Shown: in pieces, positions 24,040 through 35,554 of the stretch
Layout: every line of letters begins with the position of its first letter
Numbering within the stretch: position 1 is the stretch's first letter
From: Coccinella septempunctata
Lineage: Eukaryota > Arthropoda > Insecta > Coleoptera > Coccinellidae
Length of the DNA stretch: 64,000 bases
Direction of reading: 5' to 3'
Assembly: GCF_907165205.1 (NCBI RefSeq)
Contig: NC_058196.1
Coordinates: forward strand, 24,656,501-24,720,500
The notes under the pieces: generated by a model
Told to the model about the DNA's origin: nothing
Seen by the model: the letters and a program-made list of their open reading frames with translations, nothing else
Databases searched by the model: none
Position numbers and translations under genes: made by a program

Positions 24040-25084
24040 TTTAGTTTCTGCTTCAGAGAATATAAAGGGTTATGGGATGAAATTATTATTATTATCATCT
24101 CTCAAACGAAGAAAACGATATTCATCAAACTCTGCAGTCAAGTAGATGCCATATCATTTGTTGCTAGTGTTCTTCTGATTTCACGGGAAATGCCTTCAGC
24201 GCGTTCAATTTGAATGGCATTCCCTGTATAGAAAGAATTTTGCAATATATAATACTGGAAATTTTTTATGAAAACGCGATTTCATTATTCCCTTCTTCAT
24301 CCGCCGCCACTGGAAGCCCGTCGAAAATTACTCTATGAATATCAATCCATAAAATTCATCACATTACCGTGTTAATTCCGTACCCAACAGTCCGTTGAAT
24401 ATTCCGGGCACTCCGAGCAGACTTGTCTTGTCGTTCCGCGTCACGGATCCTGTTACGATTACCACGAACAGACAGACAATCTCAGCCTTCGTGACAATTT
24501 GCCTGTGACTGTTATTGATTATGCCAGTCTGAGAGCCGTAGATAAGACTCGCATGGACGGTTCCATCCACACGGCCGACTGTCATGTTTTTGCATGGCTG
24601 TCTCTATTTGAAGTCAACAGCTACTATCTTTTTTTTTCACTGAATTTTATTCCGATGACATATCTACGAAATGATGTGATTGGAGATGTAGGGAAGAACT
24701 CTGCTGTTCCTGAAAGGACATGGGGGTGATTCACTGCCCCAAATTCACGTACCAGAGCTACCCCATTCTTTGATGTGGCCAATTATTGCTGAAAATCCAT
24801 AATTGAAATGAAGAACTAAATCAGATGATTTTCACCTTTACGATTCAGTTGTGAATTTATTGAAAATAGGCAATACTGCATTGGTGACCTCTTGGATGTT
24901 AAACAGCCGTTTGGAGTACTTTACAAAATAAAAAAAATAATACCTGCTAAATATTTTCCTATTTAAAAATGTGGCTTCAAAGAAATATCATGTCAAATCT
25001 CACTGACTTGGGAAACATAGAGAAAATTCCCAATACATGCGGGCGTCCCACAAGTAATTGTTCTCGGACCCATATTAATATTAT
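24040..25084. other. No gene recognised
   Basis: Around 24370-24590 the base composition is more balanced and a 73-codon minus frame is open, but I recognise no domain or splice framing. It could be a host exon or a decayed element. Confidence 0.35.
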
Positions 25085-25860
25085 TATTATTTGAGTCCCT
25101 GTGGCTCGATTAGACATTCAGGAACTGCGTCCATGTAGATCTGTTGTAGTCTACCCTACTTATTCATAGGAACCCAAGAAGGTCGTCAATGGTGTTGAAC
25201 CGACAACATCCTTAGGGGCCTTGGCCGTTACCTCGTGAGTATCCAGGACCAGTTTCCCCATATGAGTGGTTCTTAGGTCTGCCAGCTCTGGACACTTGCA
25301 TGTCATGTGTTCGGCTATTTCTGGTTCTGATCCACAGAGCCTACAAATCTCATCTCCTGACTTTTCCATACGGTACAAATGATATTTGCAGTGACAGTGC
25401 CCTGTCAGCAGTCTCACCATCACCCGAAGCTCAGCTAGTGGCAGCTTCAGCAGTTTCCTGGCATAAGTCTGTGAAATCATCACGAATTTCTTCGACTGAG
25501 TAGGTTCAAATGTGTTCCTCCAGAGGGTTATTCCCGTTATTGGACCGCTGCCTTGTATTGGTCTTTTGTAAGCCTACAGAAAGGCTCAGCTCCAGCAGGT
25601 GTTAACCTTGATGCTCTTTTTGAAAGTTCATCGGCTTTTTCAATTCCTTCAACACGCCAATGCCCTGGCACCCATAGTATAGCCACTTGCATATGAGCAC
25701 CTTCGAGGTTCATTTCAAGACACTCCTGTGCGCATACATAAACAATGAGTGTCTTGGTCTGTGAAATAGAGGATTTACTTCCTAGGGCTTTAGAGATCCT
25801 CAGTATAGGTCCATATACCCCAATGCCAGTGTCCTTTTCTGGTTTTGATCTATAGGTGAA
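25085..25860 (-). mobile_element. 3' end of a non-LTR retrotransposon (LINE family A), copy 2
   Basis: Read on the minus strand, this gives an RNase H domain (CAQECLEMNLEGAHMQVAIL, then WVPGHWRVEGIEKADELS), LTPAGAEPFCRLTKDQYKAA, LAELRVMVRLLTGH and the CRLCGSEPEIAEHMTCKCPE knuckle. It ends with an AATAATA tail at about 25085. It matches the 400-1075 copy block for block and extends further 5', covering most of RNase H. Frames change near 25480-25560, so it is dead. Confidence 0.82.
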
Positions 25861-26207
25861 CTACGTGGATGACCATTTCTCCAAACGATTCATGAAACTA
25901 GGACGGTCAGCTATGACCGACATCAGATGGCTTTGCCAAGAGGTTAGTCCAGTTGACCTCGGACCCAAATAATAATCAGGAGATTTGCAGGTGACATAGT
26001 CATCTTATATTGCCAGTCTGAGGTGAAATCATGACATACATATTACGATCACCCTCAAGGGAAAATATTGTCCCCCAGTGTACTAGACTGTTCAACAATT
26101 AATAGAGAACAAGTATAAATTTCTCCGGAACAGTATTGTAGGCTAGAAAGATGTAAATAGACAAGTGACATCCTCATGGAACGTTATGGCTTCTCCAATG
26201 GAAACTA
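25861..26207. other. No gene recognised
   Basis: Contains a GGACCCAAATAATAAT end near 25960-25976 that resembles the 3' tail of LINE family A on the plus strand. This may be a very short 3' fragment of another copy, but too little is left to call. Confidence 0.3.
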
Positions 26208-26478
26208 ATGGTGGTATTCGGCTTTCATTTGTAAGCCAATCTGTAACTTTTCATACGCTTACAGGAAAATTGAAATTCTGTACATTTTTAGTGATCTGTA
26301 ACTTACAGAAATCCGTAAATAGTAACGATATGTAGTCCAAGCGTAATTCTGTAAAGAAGATAGTTACAGGAACATTTCCATAATTGCATTATTTACGAAT
26401 CTGTCAATCGAACACTGACAGATCGATCGTACGCTACGGATTTGTAACTTTAAAAGATGAAAAGCAGAATACAACCAT
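26208..26478. mobile_element. MITE family M, copy 2
   Basis: Same ends as the 4018 copy (ATGGTGGTATTC / GAATACAACCAT) and the same internal order, including GCCAATCTGTAACTTTTC and GATCGTACGCTAC. The left flank is TAA and the right TAT if TGG is the first base, close to a TWA target duplication. No coding capacity. Confidence 0.7.
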
Positions 26479-28903
26479 ATAAATCTAAAGCAAATATTGA
26501 AGTAAAATGTGTCGTTTTCCGGCCTATTTTGAGAGTACCACTTTTTCCTCTGCAGAAGACCCACCCATTTCTAACAGTGCCGTTTCAAAGCAGTTCTTCA
26601 TGGACGAAAGGCTTCGGAAATGGGACATAATTGTATATTTAGACACACGGAATGATTCGCACGTGGATATGAGCGTAATTAAGCCGGACTTAATTACATA
26701 CATATGAAAATTTCAATTAAATAATCCTCGTTCACGTGTTTTCCGAGATGTGAAGGAATTTATGCGGTTTACGTGTCTATTTTGTTCCATTTTTTTTTCA
26801 AACGACTGTTTTCTCGATATTCATCCTTGGGTGATTTTTTTATTGAATGAAATTTACGAAGATGAATCTGGGTTTTCCTAAGCATTGTTCGATGAGTGAT
26901 TTAATCAACAACGACATTATCGTTTAATACCTAGTCAGTAGGGTAGAAATCTGGAGAAAATTCTTTTCTGTATTAAATTCCCATCTGAAAAACTGCACAA
27001 TAAAAAGTCACTACTCAATCAGTTGCATCAATGATTTTTCAAGAATAGAGCTTGCATTAACTGTTCATACACTATTTGTGTACGACTCCTTTTATGAATC
27101 ATACTTTCAATAGCATGGGACGTTAATATTTTTACGGAGTTTATTTCCTATTATTCCATGAGTTCTGATTACATTCGCTGATATGCTATATGCTAGAAGG
27201 TGTTCTCGGAAATCTGCCGAAAATACTTCTCGAAATTCAACTTTAACGACTTGAGCTAACTTAGCTTGTATAAATCTGAAAATTTCAAATCACAATTTTC
27301 AAGTCTCTTGGGTGGATTCTCTGTTGAAAAATTAACTAGGACCTAGCAGGAATTATTGGAGTTGATTTAACTGCCAGTGAAGATGCCAGAAATTTCATAC
27401 TGGGAAATTATTGCCTACTGGACTTTTTTTCGCTTTTGTAGTTTAACTCATAAGTACTATGGAAAAACTCACAATTGCCAAAAATATTTTCCTCCGGCAT
27501 GTAGAGGTATCATCGGTATTGAATGGACGAGTTCAGAAACGCTTTGCAATCTTCTAAATCTTCGACACTTACAATGGACATGTTTTTCATGAGATTCTAA
27601 TTTGTGTCATTTTGTTATCAAATCAAATCCAAGTGATGATATAAAATTTATATTGCATCCACATTATTTGGTAGTTTTTTCTGGTTTTGTTCTTATATTT
27701 ATGGTTCGTCTGAGAACACCTCAACTACTAAAGTAAGTTATGCACAAAACACAGGAAAAATCCCAAATTATGTCAAAAAGGTACAAATAGAATCTAACAA
27801 ATTGTGTTGCCTTCGTAAGTCTTTTATCGAATATTTACAAGGTAGCAAGGGTTTCTGAACTCTCGTATATTCGGCATAAACCAAATGTAACTGCTACTTT
27901 TCGAGGAAAAAATTTTTCTAAACGCACAGAAATTTTCTGGAAAAAGTAGTTTACCATCATAGAATTTTTTATAGAAAGGCGAATTTTCCAATATGGTTTA
28001 ATTTCTAGGAATTTCAAATAATATTCGGTTGACTTCGTGAATGTATTTTGTATGGAAATCTCACCAATTTTCAATGAAAAATCTTCTGACCCATTATCAT
28101 AAAATGCTAATTATTCAGAATATGCCAGAATAAAATTGATAAACTTCGTATTCCATTAGCTTTCTTCATTTCGAGGTAAAAAATTACTATCAATATATTA
28201 TGTCTAAAATAATGAGTAGCAGAGTACCAAATGCAAGGAAAAAATTCAAAATCATCTCTTCAGAAAATTTTTTGACTTTTAGTCAATTATTTAAAATTCT
28301 CATTTGATTTCACCAGAGGCGTAGTTTTGATTGAAAATGGTCACAGTTTTCCAATTTGCTTCATGTTCTCTCCAGAAAATATGAAAAAAGCTCATCGATT
28401 TTCAACCTTGAAATGTATTTCATATTTTTGTTTCTTCAGATTTTTGCGCTATTGGCAAAAATTTGGGAAGTAATTGTTACCAAGAATGAGATTTTCGTGA
28501 TTTTTCACTACATTATGAAATCTATCATGGTTTTTCCTATATTTTTGACTGTCTTAAAGAGGTTTGGGTTCAGGGTATAGATTGATTTTTCCTTCTGCAT
28601 GTAGAGAATTTAATACGAAGCTTGTAAATCTAATTTTGAGTCCACCTGTTAAAATAGACATTAGAAAGTACTACAAGAAGATTCTGCATATTACTCTTCC
28701 AAATATACTCAGACTCCATGACACGTTAATTTTGGCAAATTTTACTCTTCTGGCGATTACAATTTCAACTTTGGTTGTGGGTGTTTTTAATTGACAGAAT
28801 TCGTACACATTTCAATCAATCAAGTCCCCATAAAAATGGACACCGGACAGCAAGTGGCTATCGATTTTCCACCCCTAACCTAAAAATATCCATTCCAACT
28901 CAC
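26479..28903. other. Probable intronic DNA, no gene recognised
   Basis: AT-rich sequence directly downstream (minus sense) of the splice donor at 28903. If the futsch call is right this is the beginning of intron 1. Short frames on both strands show no domain. Confidence 0.4.
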
Positions 28904-29036
28904 CTTTGGCCAGCCTCTGCAGTATAATATCCTTGTGGGAGCCGGTGTGGGGTTCTCCGAGCACGACCAGCAAATAGCACCCTGTTAGGGGGCTGGGGGG
29001 TGGCGGCCCTGCGGCCACGCCGTTCACAGCCTCCAT
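28904..29036 (-). CDS. futsch: Putative first coding exon of futsch / MAP1-family microtubule-associated protein
   Basis: The minus strand from ATG at 29036 encodes 44 residues: a Pro-rich start (VAAGPPPPSPLTG), then CYLLVVLGEPHTGSHKDIIL, QRLAK. It ends with a perfect splice donor AAAG|GTGAGT at 28904/28903, phase 1. An in-frame TGA lies seven codons before the ATG, so this is the true start. The YLLVV(V/L)GE core followed by an H.(D/R)xIL-type helix matches what I recall of the N-terminus of MAP1 proteins and Drosophila futsch, which binds and stabilises microtubules in axons and synapses. The exon is GC-rich and follows a CpG-rich stretch. Exon 2 (expected near FLSWD) is not visible to the left, so it is outside the window or unrecognised. 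The family call is from memory and needs a search; that this is a real first exon is more certain. Confidence 0.65.
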
Positions 29037-29039
29037 CCA

Positions 29040-29450
29040 AACACCCTGTCTATGTCACAGCCCCTTTGTCCGCAGTTATACCCCGTTTGAAACCAGTTCT
29101 TCTTTGTCGTGTACGAAGACTGTGGATTTTCTGAAAACCCGGTTAGATCGCGGTGTGTGGTATAGCGGGGCCTCTTCGTAGGTCCGTCAACTCGCTATTG
29201 CTGCGCCGCGTTGCGCTATGCAGTAGCTCTTTCCCCCACCACTGTGACACCCCTAACTCAGCTGACGGGGATGTAGGGCAGCGGCGCCGTTAGTGCTGGA
29301 GCACGCAGATGATGCGGCCGGCGCGTCGTTGCAGACTTTATGGTAGCGCCGCGACGTTCGAGCAGACCGACGACGACGGATAGAATGAGCGGAACGGAGA
29401 TTGTGGAAGAGGTTCCTCCTGCGGGCAGGAGCGGAGACGTGGGGTCATGT
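29040..29450 (-). promoter_or_regulatory. CpG- and GC-rich promoter / 5' UTR region of the 28904-29036 exon
   Basis: An island of high G+C with many CpG (GCGCCGCGTTGCGC, GCGGCCGGCGCGTCG) in otherwise AT-rich DNA, just upstream in minus sense of the start codon. CpG density this high is unusual for the region and fits a constitutive or neuronal promoter. I find no clear TATA box. Confidence 0.5.
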
Positions 29451-29499
29451 CTAGCGCCGGATGTCTACGGATTGTTCTCGGTCACGTTGGACGAATTGG

Positions 29500-29660
29500 C
29501 ATTTTCTGAAACTTTTTAGAGTTTTCACTCCCAATCCTGGAACAGAAATTGCAATTTTAATTGATTTTGTCCCAGAGATTGGGAGTGAAAACCCTAAAAA
29601 GTTTCAGAAAACGCAGAATCCTCCCAGAATTAATTTCCATCGATATCTGAATTGGAATTT
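29500..29660. repeat. Dispersed repeat family R2 with a long internal palindrome
   Basis: TTTTCTGAAACTTTTTAGAG (about 29503) plus TTTTCACTCCCAATC is repeated in inverse at 29578-29615 (GATTGGGAGTGAAAACCCTA...), giving arms of about 35 bp. After the palindrome comes CCTCCCAGAATTAATTTCC and ATCGATATC. Relatives are a 51-bp internally deleted copy at 36496-36546, a part at 58834-58870 and the right end (inverse) at 62660-62690. Confidence 0.6.
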
Positions 29661-29880
29661 GATTGAAATACATTTATTCGTTTGATACAGAGGACTACGA
29701 TCTTTAACAGCAAAAAAGTAATTACAGCATATGTATGAGATGCAGTTTTAGCAGAGGTTAGAGGAAACGGGGTACCATACAATTTGGCATACCTCTGATA
29801 CAAGAGCTTAGGGAAAAACCCCAGTAAAAAAACCCTTTCTCCCAGTGAGTGTAGAGGATTGTAAGAAATGAAATTGTTCA

Positions 29881-32800
29881 CGAAATAAGCTGAAATATTT
29901 TATATTGAAGCGCATCCCGCACTGCAAAAATTTATCACTTCTTCGACGAGAAGGAAAATCCAGTAAGTCTTCTCCAAGATACCAGAAACTTTTATCTGAA
30001 ATAGGAAGAAAACTAAATCAGAAAAAGGTGAAATAATAAAATTTGATTCAATATGTCAGATTGACCTAAAATTGGCAACCCAATTCAAAAAAAATTTGGA
30101 AACTGCATGCATAGGCCTAAAACCATCCTAAAATTTATAAATCGGACAATGATTAACCATATAATTTGTGGTTTCTTCTGCTTCCCCGCATTCACAACTA
30201 GCCCAGCAAACATTTTTAACTCGGCCCAACGTTGGGTTAGTGCTGTGATGTTAGAGTCGGTATACTGCAAATAGTGTCACATCGGCCGACAGCCGCCCGA
30301 CGGACTATGAGCCGACATGTTGCAGAGTCTGCACACCGCAGATCCGGTGACGATTCGACTGTGCAAAAAGCATCGGTTTAGCGTCTAGACTATGCTTCAA
30401 ATACGCTCCTCAAATTAATCGTTAAGACGTCGGTTCAGCTTCTACAAAATATTGGAAGAATGCTTTTACAATTGATCGGCACCACGTCGGCTTAACGTCT
30501 AGACAATGCTGGGAATACGCTGTTCCAATTGATCGGTACAACGTCGGTATAATATATACATACCTGCAATACTAATGCTCGTTCTAACCAACGATCCCTA
30601 AATTTTAAGGGACACCTAAGCATATTTACGTGACATTTCTTACTACTCATGTACGATTTCTGTCTGATCAACTTTTAGGAGACACTTAATACCAACTAAA
30701 CGTTGCTGAAACTGAATTCGTATTAGAGTTAGAAAGAAATGCCAAGTAAATATGCTAAGGTGCCCCCGAAAATTTGAGAATCGTTGGTAGAAATTGGCAA
30801 ATCCAAAAAAAAAATAAATATGAATTATTTGATCAATAATTTCTGATCTTTGAACGTTTCTTATGAAATCTCGGAATCATTTCTCATGTTGAAGGAGATC
30901 TATTTTTTTCTTCTAATATTTTTTGAAACCTTGCAACACTTATATTGTGATTAGGGCAAGACAATTTATACAGCCAATTGAAAAGAATCTTCATATATTC
31001 AAACAACTAAAATATAACGCTCATATAATAATATACATATATAAATACTTTGTAGGTTGAAAAAACACATAAAAACGACTAGCTTACTTGAAAAAAAAGC
31101 ATATATTTATTCACTGCTCATTATTATTGCCTGCTTCTTTTTCCTCCGCTCTTTTCAATCTGCCCCCTGCTCTGTCACCGGCATTGCGAAGCCAATTCAT
31201 TACATGATTCATTTCCACATCAGTGGCACTTCTTGTAATAGGATTTATCCTTACAGATCCTGGATAATAGAATTTCATTATTTGTTTAAAATAAATTATT
31301 GAATTTCATATAGAATATCATCTTATATGTGTTTAAATTAATCAAATATGTGTCAACATGCAAAATATGTATTCAATTTAAGTAACTTCCTAACATTAAA
31401 AAATGTCAACATTTTCGACCAATACAACATGAAAACTCACCATGATTAAGCTCAACAATATTCGCCATTGCTTCTAATCCATTTTTATTATTAATTCCTA
31501 CCCGACCAATTCAGGGAAATTCCTGATTCATGGCTTATTATGAGTTAGATTATTTTGCGTGTTGTCTCTGCTACGTCCTTACCCCCGTTGAGGCCAAACT
31601 TGGACAACTGAAAAATATTTGTATATATAGATTTTTCTGTCTTTCAAATTGTAGAACTTTTTCTCTAGAATAAAAAAGACCAAAACCAAAAAATTAAAGC
31701 ATATCCCAAAAGAGTAGATACAATTCTACCTACACATTTTTTCATATATACAAGTATAAGTATATATATATGTATAAGTATATCAGCATCGAATTTCTTC
31801 AATTCTTCGTGCCTTTTTATTTTGATGGTGTTCTTATCCATTTCTATCTCTGCATTTTTTTATCTATATGCAATCTCAAAAGATCGTAGAAGTACTCGGT
31901 TCTAATGATGGTGATGATGTACTACTTGGACCTAATATTTCGAGAACTCTCTGTTTCACGTGATGATATTCCTGACGCCTACTCCGAAGTTTATTAGAAA
32001 TAGAAATACCATTTTATTTTGATTTCTTGTACTCACCTGCCCTGGGACATCACTGTTACTATGTTAATACAACACAACACAACAAGGAAGTTTTCAGAAA
32101 GAAAAATTTCATCAAATAGCCTACTCTTAAAAACTTTTTTATCATCGAAACACGTGCACGCGTACTCCGTCTGAATGAAATAACGCTTCGATACGGAATT
32201 AGATTGTCTGGAAGCTCTTATGCAAAATCCCGCGAAATTTAAATAGTACAGTTTGACCTTATGTTAAGGGTAAAACGCGCTGAAGATGCATCTAACCGCA
32301 ACCGATCCGATGAATATAAACCGCCAAGAAGTTGCTCATCTAACAGCAGCGTTTTGCCGACGCTGGCTAGATGATCATGTTTCGACACATCTTCAGCAGC
32401 GTAAACCATGTCCTCGGATCTTCAAAGGTCCGATGCTGTGTAACAGCAGTACGCACTTCGCCAGCAGTAACAGCACACAGCCGACGATTTACCGACGATA
32501 AATGTTTGTTGGGAGGCTTTCAACTGAATTCCACCTGAAAAGCATACTATTGCAACGTCCGTAACCTGTTCTTATAATATTCAGAATACTCCATATTTTC
32601 CTGGGAAGATCAAAACCAGGAACTCTGTTCGAGGGATCAGTAACTAATTCTTTGTTGAAAATAGTGGTCGTATTCCATTTAGACTATCAAAGGTCTTTTC
32701 GAATTGAGAAAAGAGTTTAACCATGAAGGTTTACGCGACTTGGAATCGTATATTCTGGAATGTAGGATAAAGATGTAGGAAACGAGTCGGGAAAGGATTA

Positions 32801-33145
32801 TAATTTATTCCAGGAGTTCATAACCATTGATTAGGTGAAGACCTAATAGTTCCAGTTATAGTTTTCAGGGAAATATTTATCTGTGCATGAATTTTTTGAC
32901 ATGAGCACTATTAACCCAATATTACTATATTCAACAGCCGAAGAAACCAAAGCTAGAGCTGGCGTTCGAAGAGTAGCTGCATCAGCACCCCATGAAGTAC
33001 CAGCTAGTTTATGCAGGATATTTTTCCTAGTTTTTAACTTTAGACCCAAAGTCTCCAAATGGGATTTGAAATTCAGCGAGAAATCCAGTTTAACTCCTGG
33101 ATATTTAGGTTTGAAAAATCCAAAAAAGCCACCATCCTGAATCTT
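29881..33145 (-). mobile_element. LINE family B, copy 2 (minus), split by a 2.3-kb insertion
   Basis: On the minus strand, 33125-32890 gives KYPGVKLDFSLNFKSHLE, KLKTRKNILHKLAGTSWGAD and LRTPALALVSSAVEYS, the C-terminal part of a Jockey-like reverse transcriptase. 32600-32516 matches the family B segment ACGGACGTTGCAATAGT...GCTTTTC. 30201-29881 continues exactly where that stops (CTAGTTGTGAATGCGGGGAA...) through the 3' tail. Between them lies an unrelated inverted-repeat element at 30202-32513. Together the two parts rebuild the order seen in copy 1 at 17950-18745. Dead element. Confidence 0.75.
30202..32513. mobile_element. 2,312-bp inverted-repeat element nested in LINE family B
   Basis: The ends are CCCAGCAAACATTTTTAACTC on the left and AAATGTTTGTTGGG on the right, inverted. 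AG stands on both sides (30200-30201 and 32514-32515), and removing the element restores the LINE sequence, so the borders are firm to within a base or two. Inside the left end (about 30370-30555) are about three copies of a 60-63-bp unit with ATTGATCGG.AC.ACGTCGG and GTCTAGAC words. The right end has related TCGG/GCCGACG-rich sequence. No transposase ORF is present. A non-autonomous DNA transposon whose superfamily I cannot name. Confidence 0.72.
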
Positions 33146-33157
33146 TAATCAACTGAC

Positions 33158-33955
33158 CAAGGGCGTAGCTACCGCGGTATCAGTGATACGGGGCCCCATG
33201 GGCTTTAGGGGCCCCCGAATGTCTATAAGCAAAAAATTCCTAAAAATGTAATCCAAAACCTCTTACAGGTTTTACAATAGCATTTTTGAGAATGACTGCT
33301 AAGATAACCATTCATTTCAAAATCCCGTTCATTACACCGAATAGATCATTCAGATAGATACGAATACTTAAAATCTGAAATTCAGAAAATTCGTGTCATC
33401 AAAGAACTTTTAGAATTAGTCCTGAGAAAATTCGATAGCCTTGCATCCAGTTTTCCTGACGATATTACTGCATGACTTTTATTTTAGACCCTTCCGGTTA
33501 CAACTGCAATCGCTGAAAGAAGTTTTTCAAAACCCATAAAAAATTATCTGAGGTCTTCTATGGGAAAGGAACGGCTGTCAGACATGTCGTTATTGTCAAT
33601 AGAGGGGGAACAACTTAAAAAACTGAAATCGTCATCAGCTATGGCTGAATTGATAAATAGATTTGCTAAAATAAATGCTAGAAAAGCGTATCTTTAATTT
33701 TAGGTATTTTTTTTTATTATTTGTTTGCTTATCATTTTATGTTGTTTGTATATTATTTTATATTGTTTGTATGTTATTTGTTTGTGTATTATTTCGCTCC
33801 CAGCATCAAATATGAGTTAGAACTTTTCATTATAAGTACTTATAATCATTTCGATACTAATCGAACATTTGCTCCTTTTATTTTTACTTCACACTTCCTT
33901 AGGGCCCCTCAACACATTTTTATACAGGGCCCCTCTAAGGCAAGCTACGCCACTG
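33158..33955 (+). mobile_element. Internally deleted hAT transposon with 8-bp target duplication
   Basis: 798 bp. The left end is CAAGGGCGTAGCTA and the right end, inverted, CAGTGGCGTAGCTTG. The 8-bp sequence CAACTGAC is repeated exactly at 33150-33157 and 33956-33963, the hAT hallmark length. Only the C-terminus of the transposase remains inside. Short GGGGCCC-rich motifs occur next to both ends (33190-33215 and 33900-33935). Confidence 0.9.
33498..33699 (+). pseudogene. hAT transposase, C-terminal dimerisation region only
   Basis: The frame reads LPVTTAIAERSFSKPIKNYL, RSSMGKERLSDMSLLSIEG and ends INRFAKINARKAYL before TAA. The (A)xAERSFSxxxxIKxYLRSxMxxERLS pattern is the conserved dimerisation segment of hAT transposases, in the ZMYM1-like group. 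The catalytic domain and BED finger are missing through the internal deletion, so the element would need a transposase supplied from elsewhere. Confidence 0.85.
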
Positions 33956-33963
33956 CAACTGAC

Positions 33964-35554
33964 GCAGAGTTTTTTTTTTCACGCTCTTCTTGTTGTACAG
34001 GGTGTGAATATAGGGAATTGAAAAATATTTGTTTTTTAGCTGAGAATTCAGAAAGAACGAGTATATTACAAAGGTCTTCTTCTGATGGGTAGATTGTTAG
34101 GTCATTGTATTATGGGGATATCAATTTCTCGATACACTGCGTTGCTATGGATATACCCCTATTTTATGAAAATCCGTCTTTATTGTGAAATTCGCCGTCA
34201 GAAAAACAATACTAAAAATTCATTAGGAAATACTTTGTAACGACAATGATCATGCACAGCACATTGACGTGCATATGTGGTATGTAATACAAAAAAACCT
34301 AAATTTCATTTGGAATTTTCTACAGTTACTTTGAACGTTACATTTTGGAAGAATGTCATGAGTTACATTTGGAGGCGTTCAAAATGTAGGTTATTGAAAA
34401 TAGCATTTTCTTTTCATTTGTAAGATTCCACCTGAGTTTTTATGGATGACGTTCCTTTAGGAAAAACTCCAACCTTATCCAATAGGGTTTTGTCAGAGTC
34501 GTTATCGATTACAGGTTTCTGCTCTGGACAATACCTACTTGTGCACTAATTATGCTCTATGATTCCTAGCAACATCGCCCACAAAAAAAATCCACATTCC
34601 ACGTTACCTTTAAGCTTTTTCAAAACTTGTTGGATGAAATTATGTTTTTTAAAATAAATAGAAAAATATTTAGAAACTCAGATCAAGAGACGGGTTGTTC
34701 TAGTGAAAAATATTTCAAAATTCTAAAGCTCGAAAACCTAACCTCAAATCAATATTAATGGAAAGTTCAGGTTCAACCACAGAGTATTAACTCAATGTCA
34801 ATGTTGAATACTCAAAAGTTCAACTTTTATTGAATATAGAGAGAAATTTCATTCAGCAAAGCTAAACTGACGGTATAAAAACAAATATTTCAACGAAAAT
34901 ATTGTTCTCTTCAGCACAAGTTCGAATTGGGACGAAGGGAGGAACACAAATAATTGTTTTCCATCGCTGAGAACTGGGAACATGAATGAATGTTTCACCA
35001 ATGTCAGACGATATTCGGGTATAAACCTTTAAATCAATAAACAGTCCTCGCCGTCTTTCTATATACGGAACAGTTATGTAAAAGTGGCAAGGGAAGTCCA
35101 TGAAAATCCGGACGGAATATAAATTATACGTATAAAATTATTAAGCCATCGATTTTATTCATGTCTCGGTCGTTTTGAGCCTTTTGGCGCAGGGACCTGA
35201 ACATGTTTTAACAATTCCGGCCCTTTTGGTACTCTTCCAAGGAAATAAGGCAAATTCACGTTGAATTTCCCAATTGCAGACTGGAGTCTAGTCGGAATTC
35301 ACTTCAATGAACGTCCCCTAAGTTGACAAAATTCTCAAAGCGAATATGTAGGACGAAAAATAATTCTCAAGCAAATTACTGATCTATGTTGGAATTGAAA
35401 TGAATAAAAGAATTCATGAAAATTCAGTGGACTTACCATTTCATTTCTTCAGTTGAATTAAATGAAGAATACTTTTATTTTACAAAACGGTCTAATATTA
35501 ATTAGATAGCATCCAACTCAGTTTCAAGAGCTGGGTTCTTTCAATTTTTCATTT
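33964..35554. other. No gene recognised
   Basis: AT-rich. A CAGGGTGTGAATATAGGG word at about 33999 resembles the ends of the CAGGGTG elements, but I found no matching partner end. The minus frame 34862-35101 has no known domain. Confidence 0.35.

Noticed and set aside
24364..24585. 73-aa minus frame in GC-richer DNA, considered as a second host exon
   Set aside because: No acceptor/donor pair in phase and no similarity to MAP1 or another family I know.
29386..29517. Plus-strand ATG frame from the CpG-rich region running into repeat R2
   Set aside because: About 43 codons ending within a repeat; no splice donor, so a divergent gene start cannot be supported.
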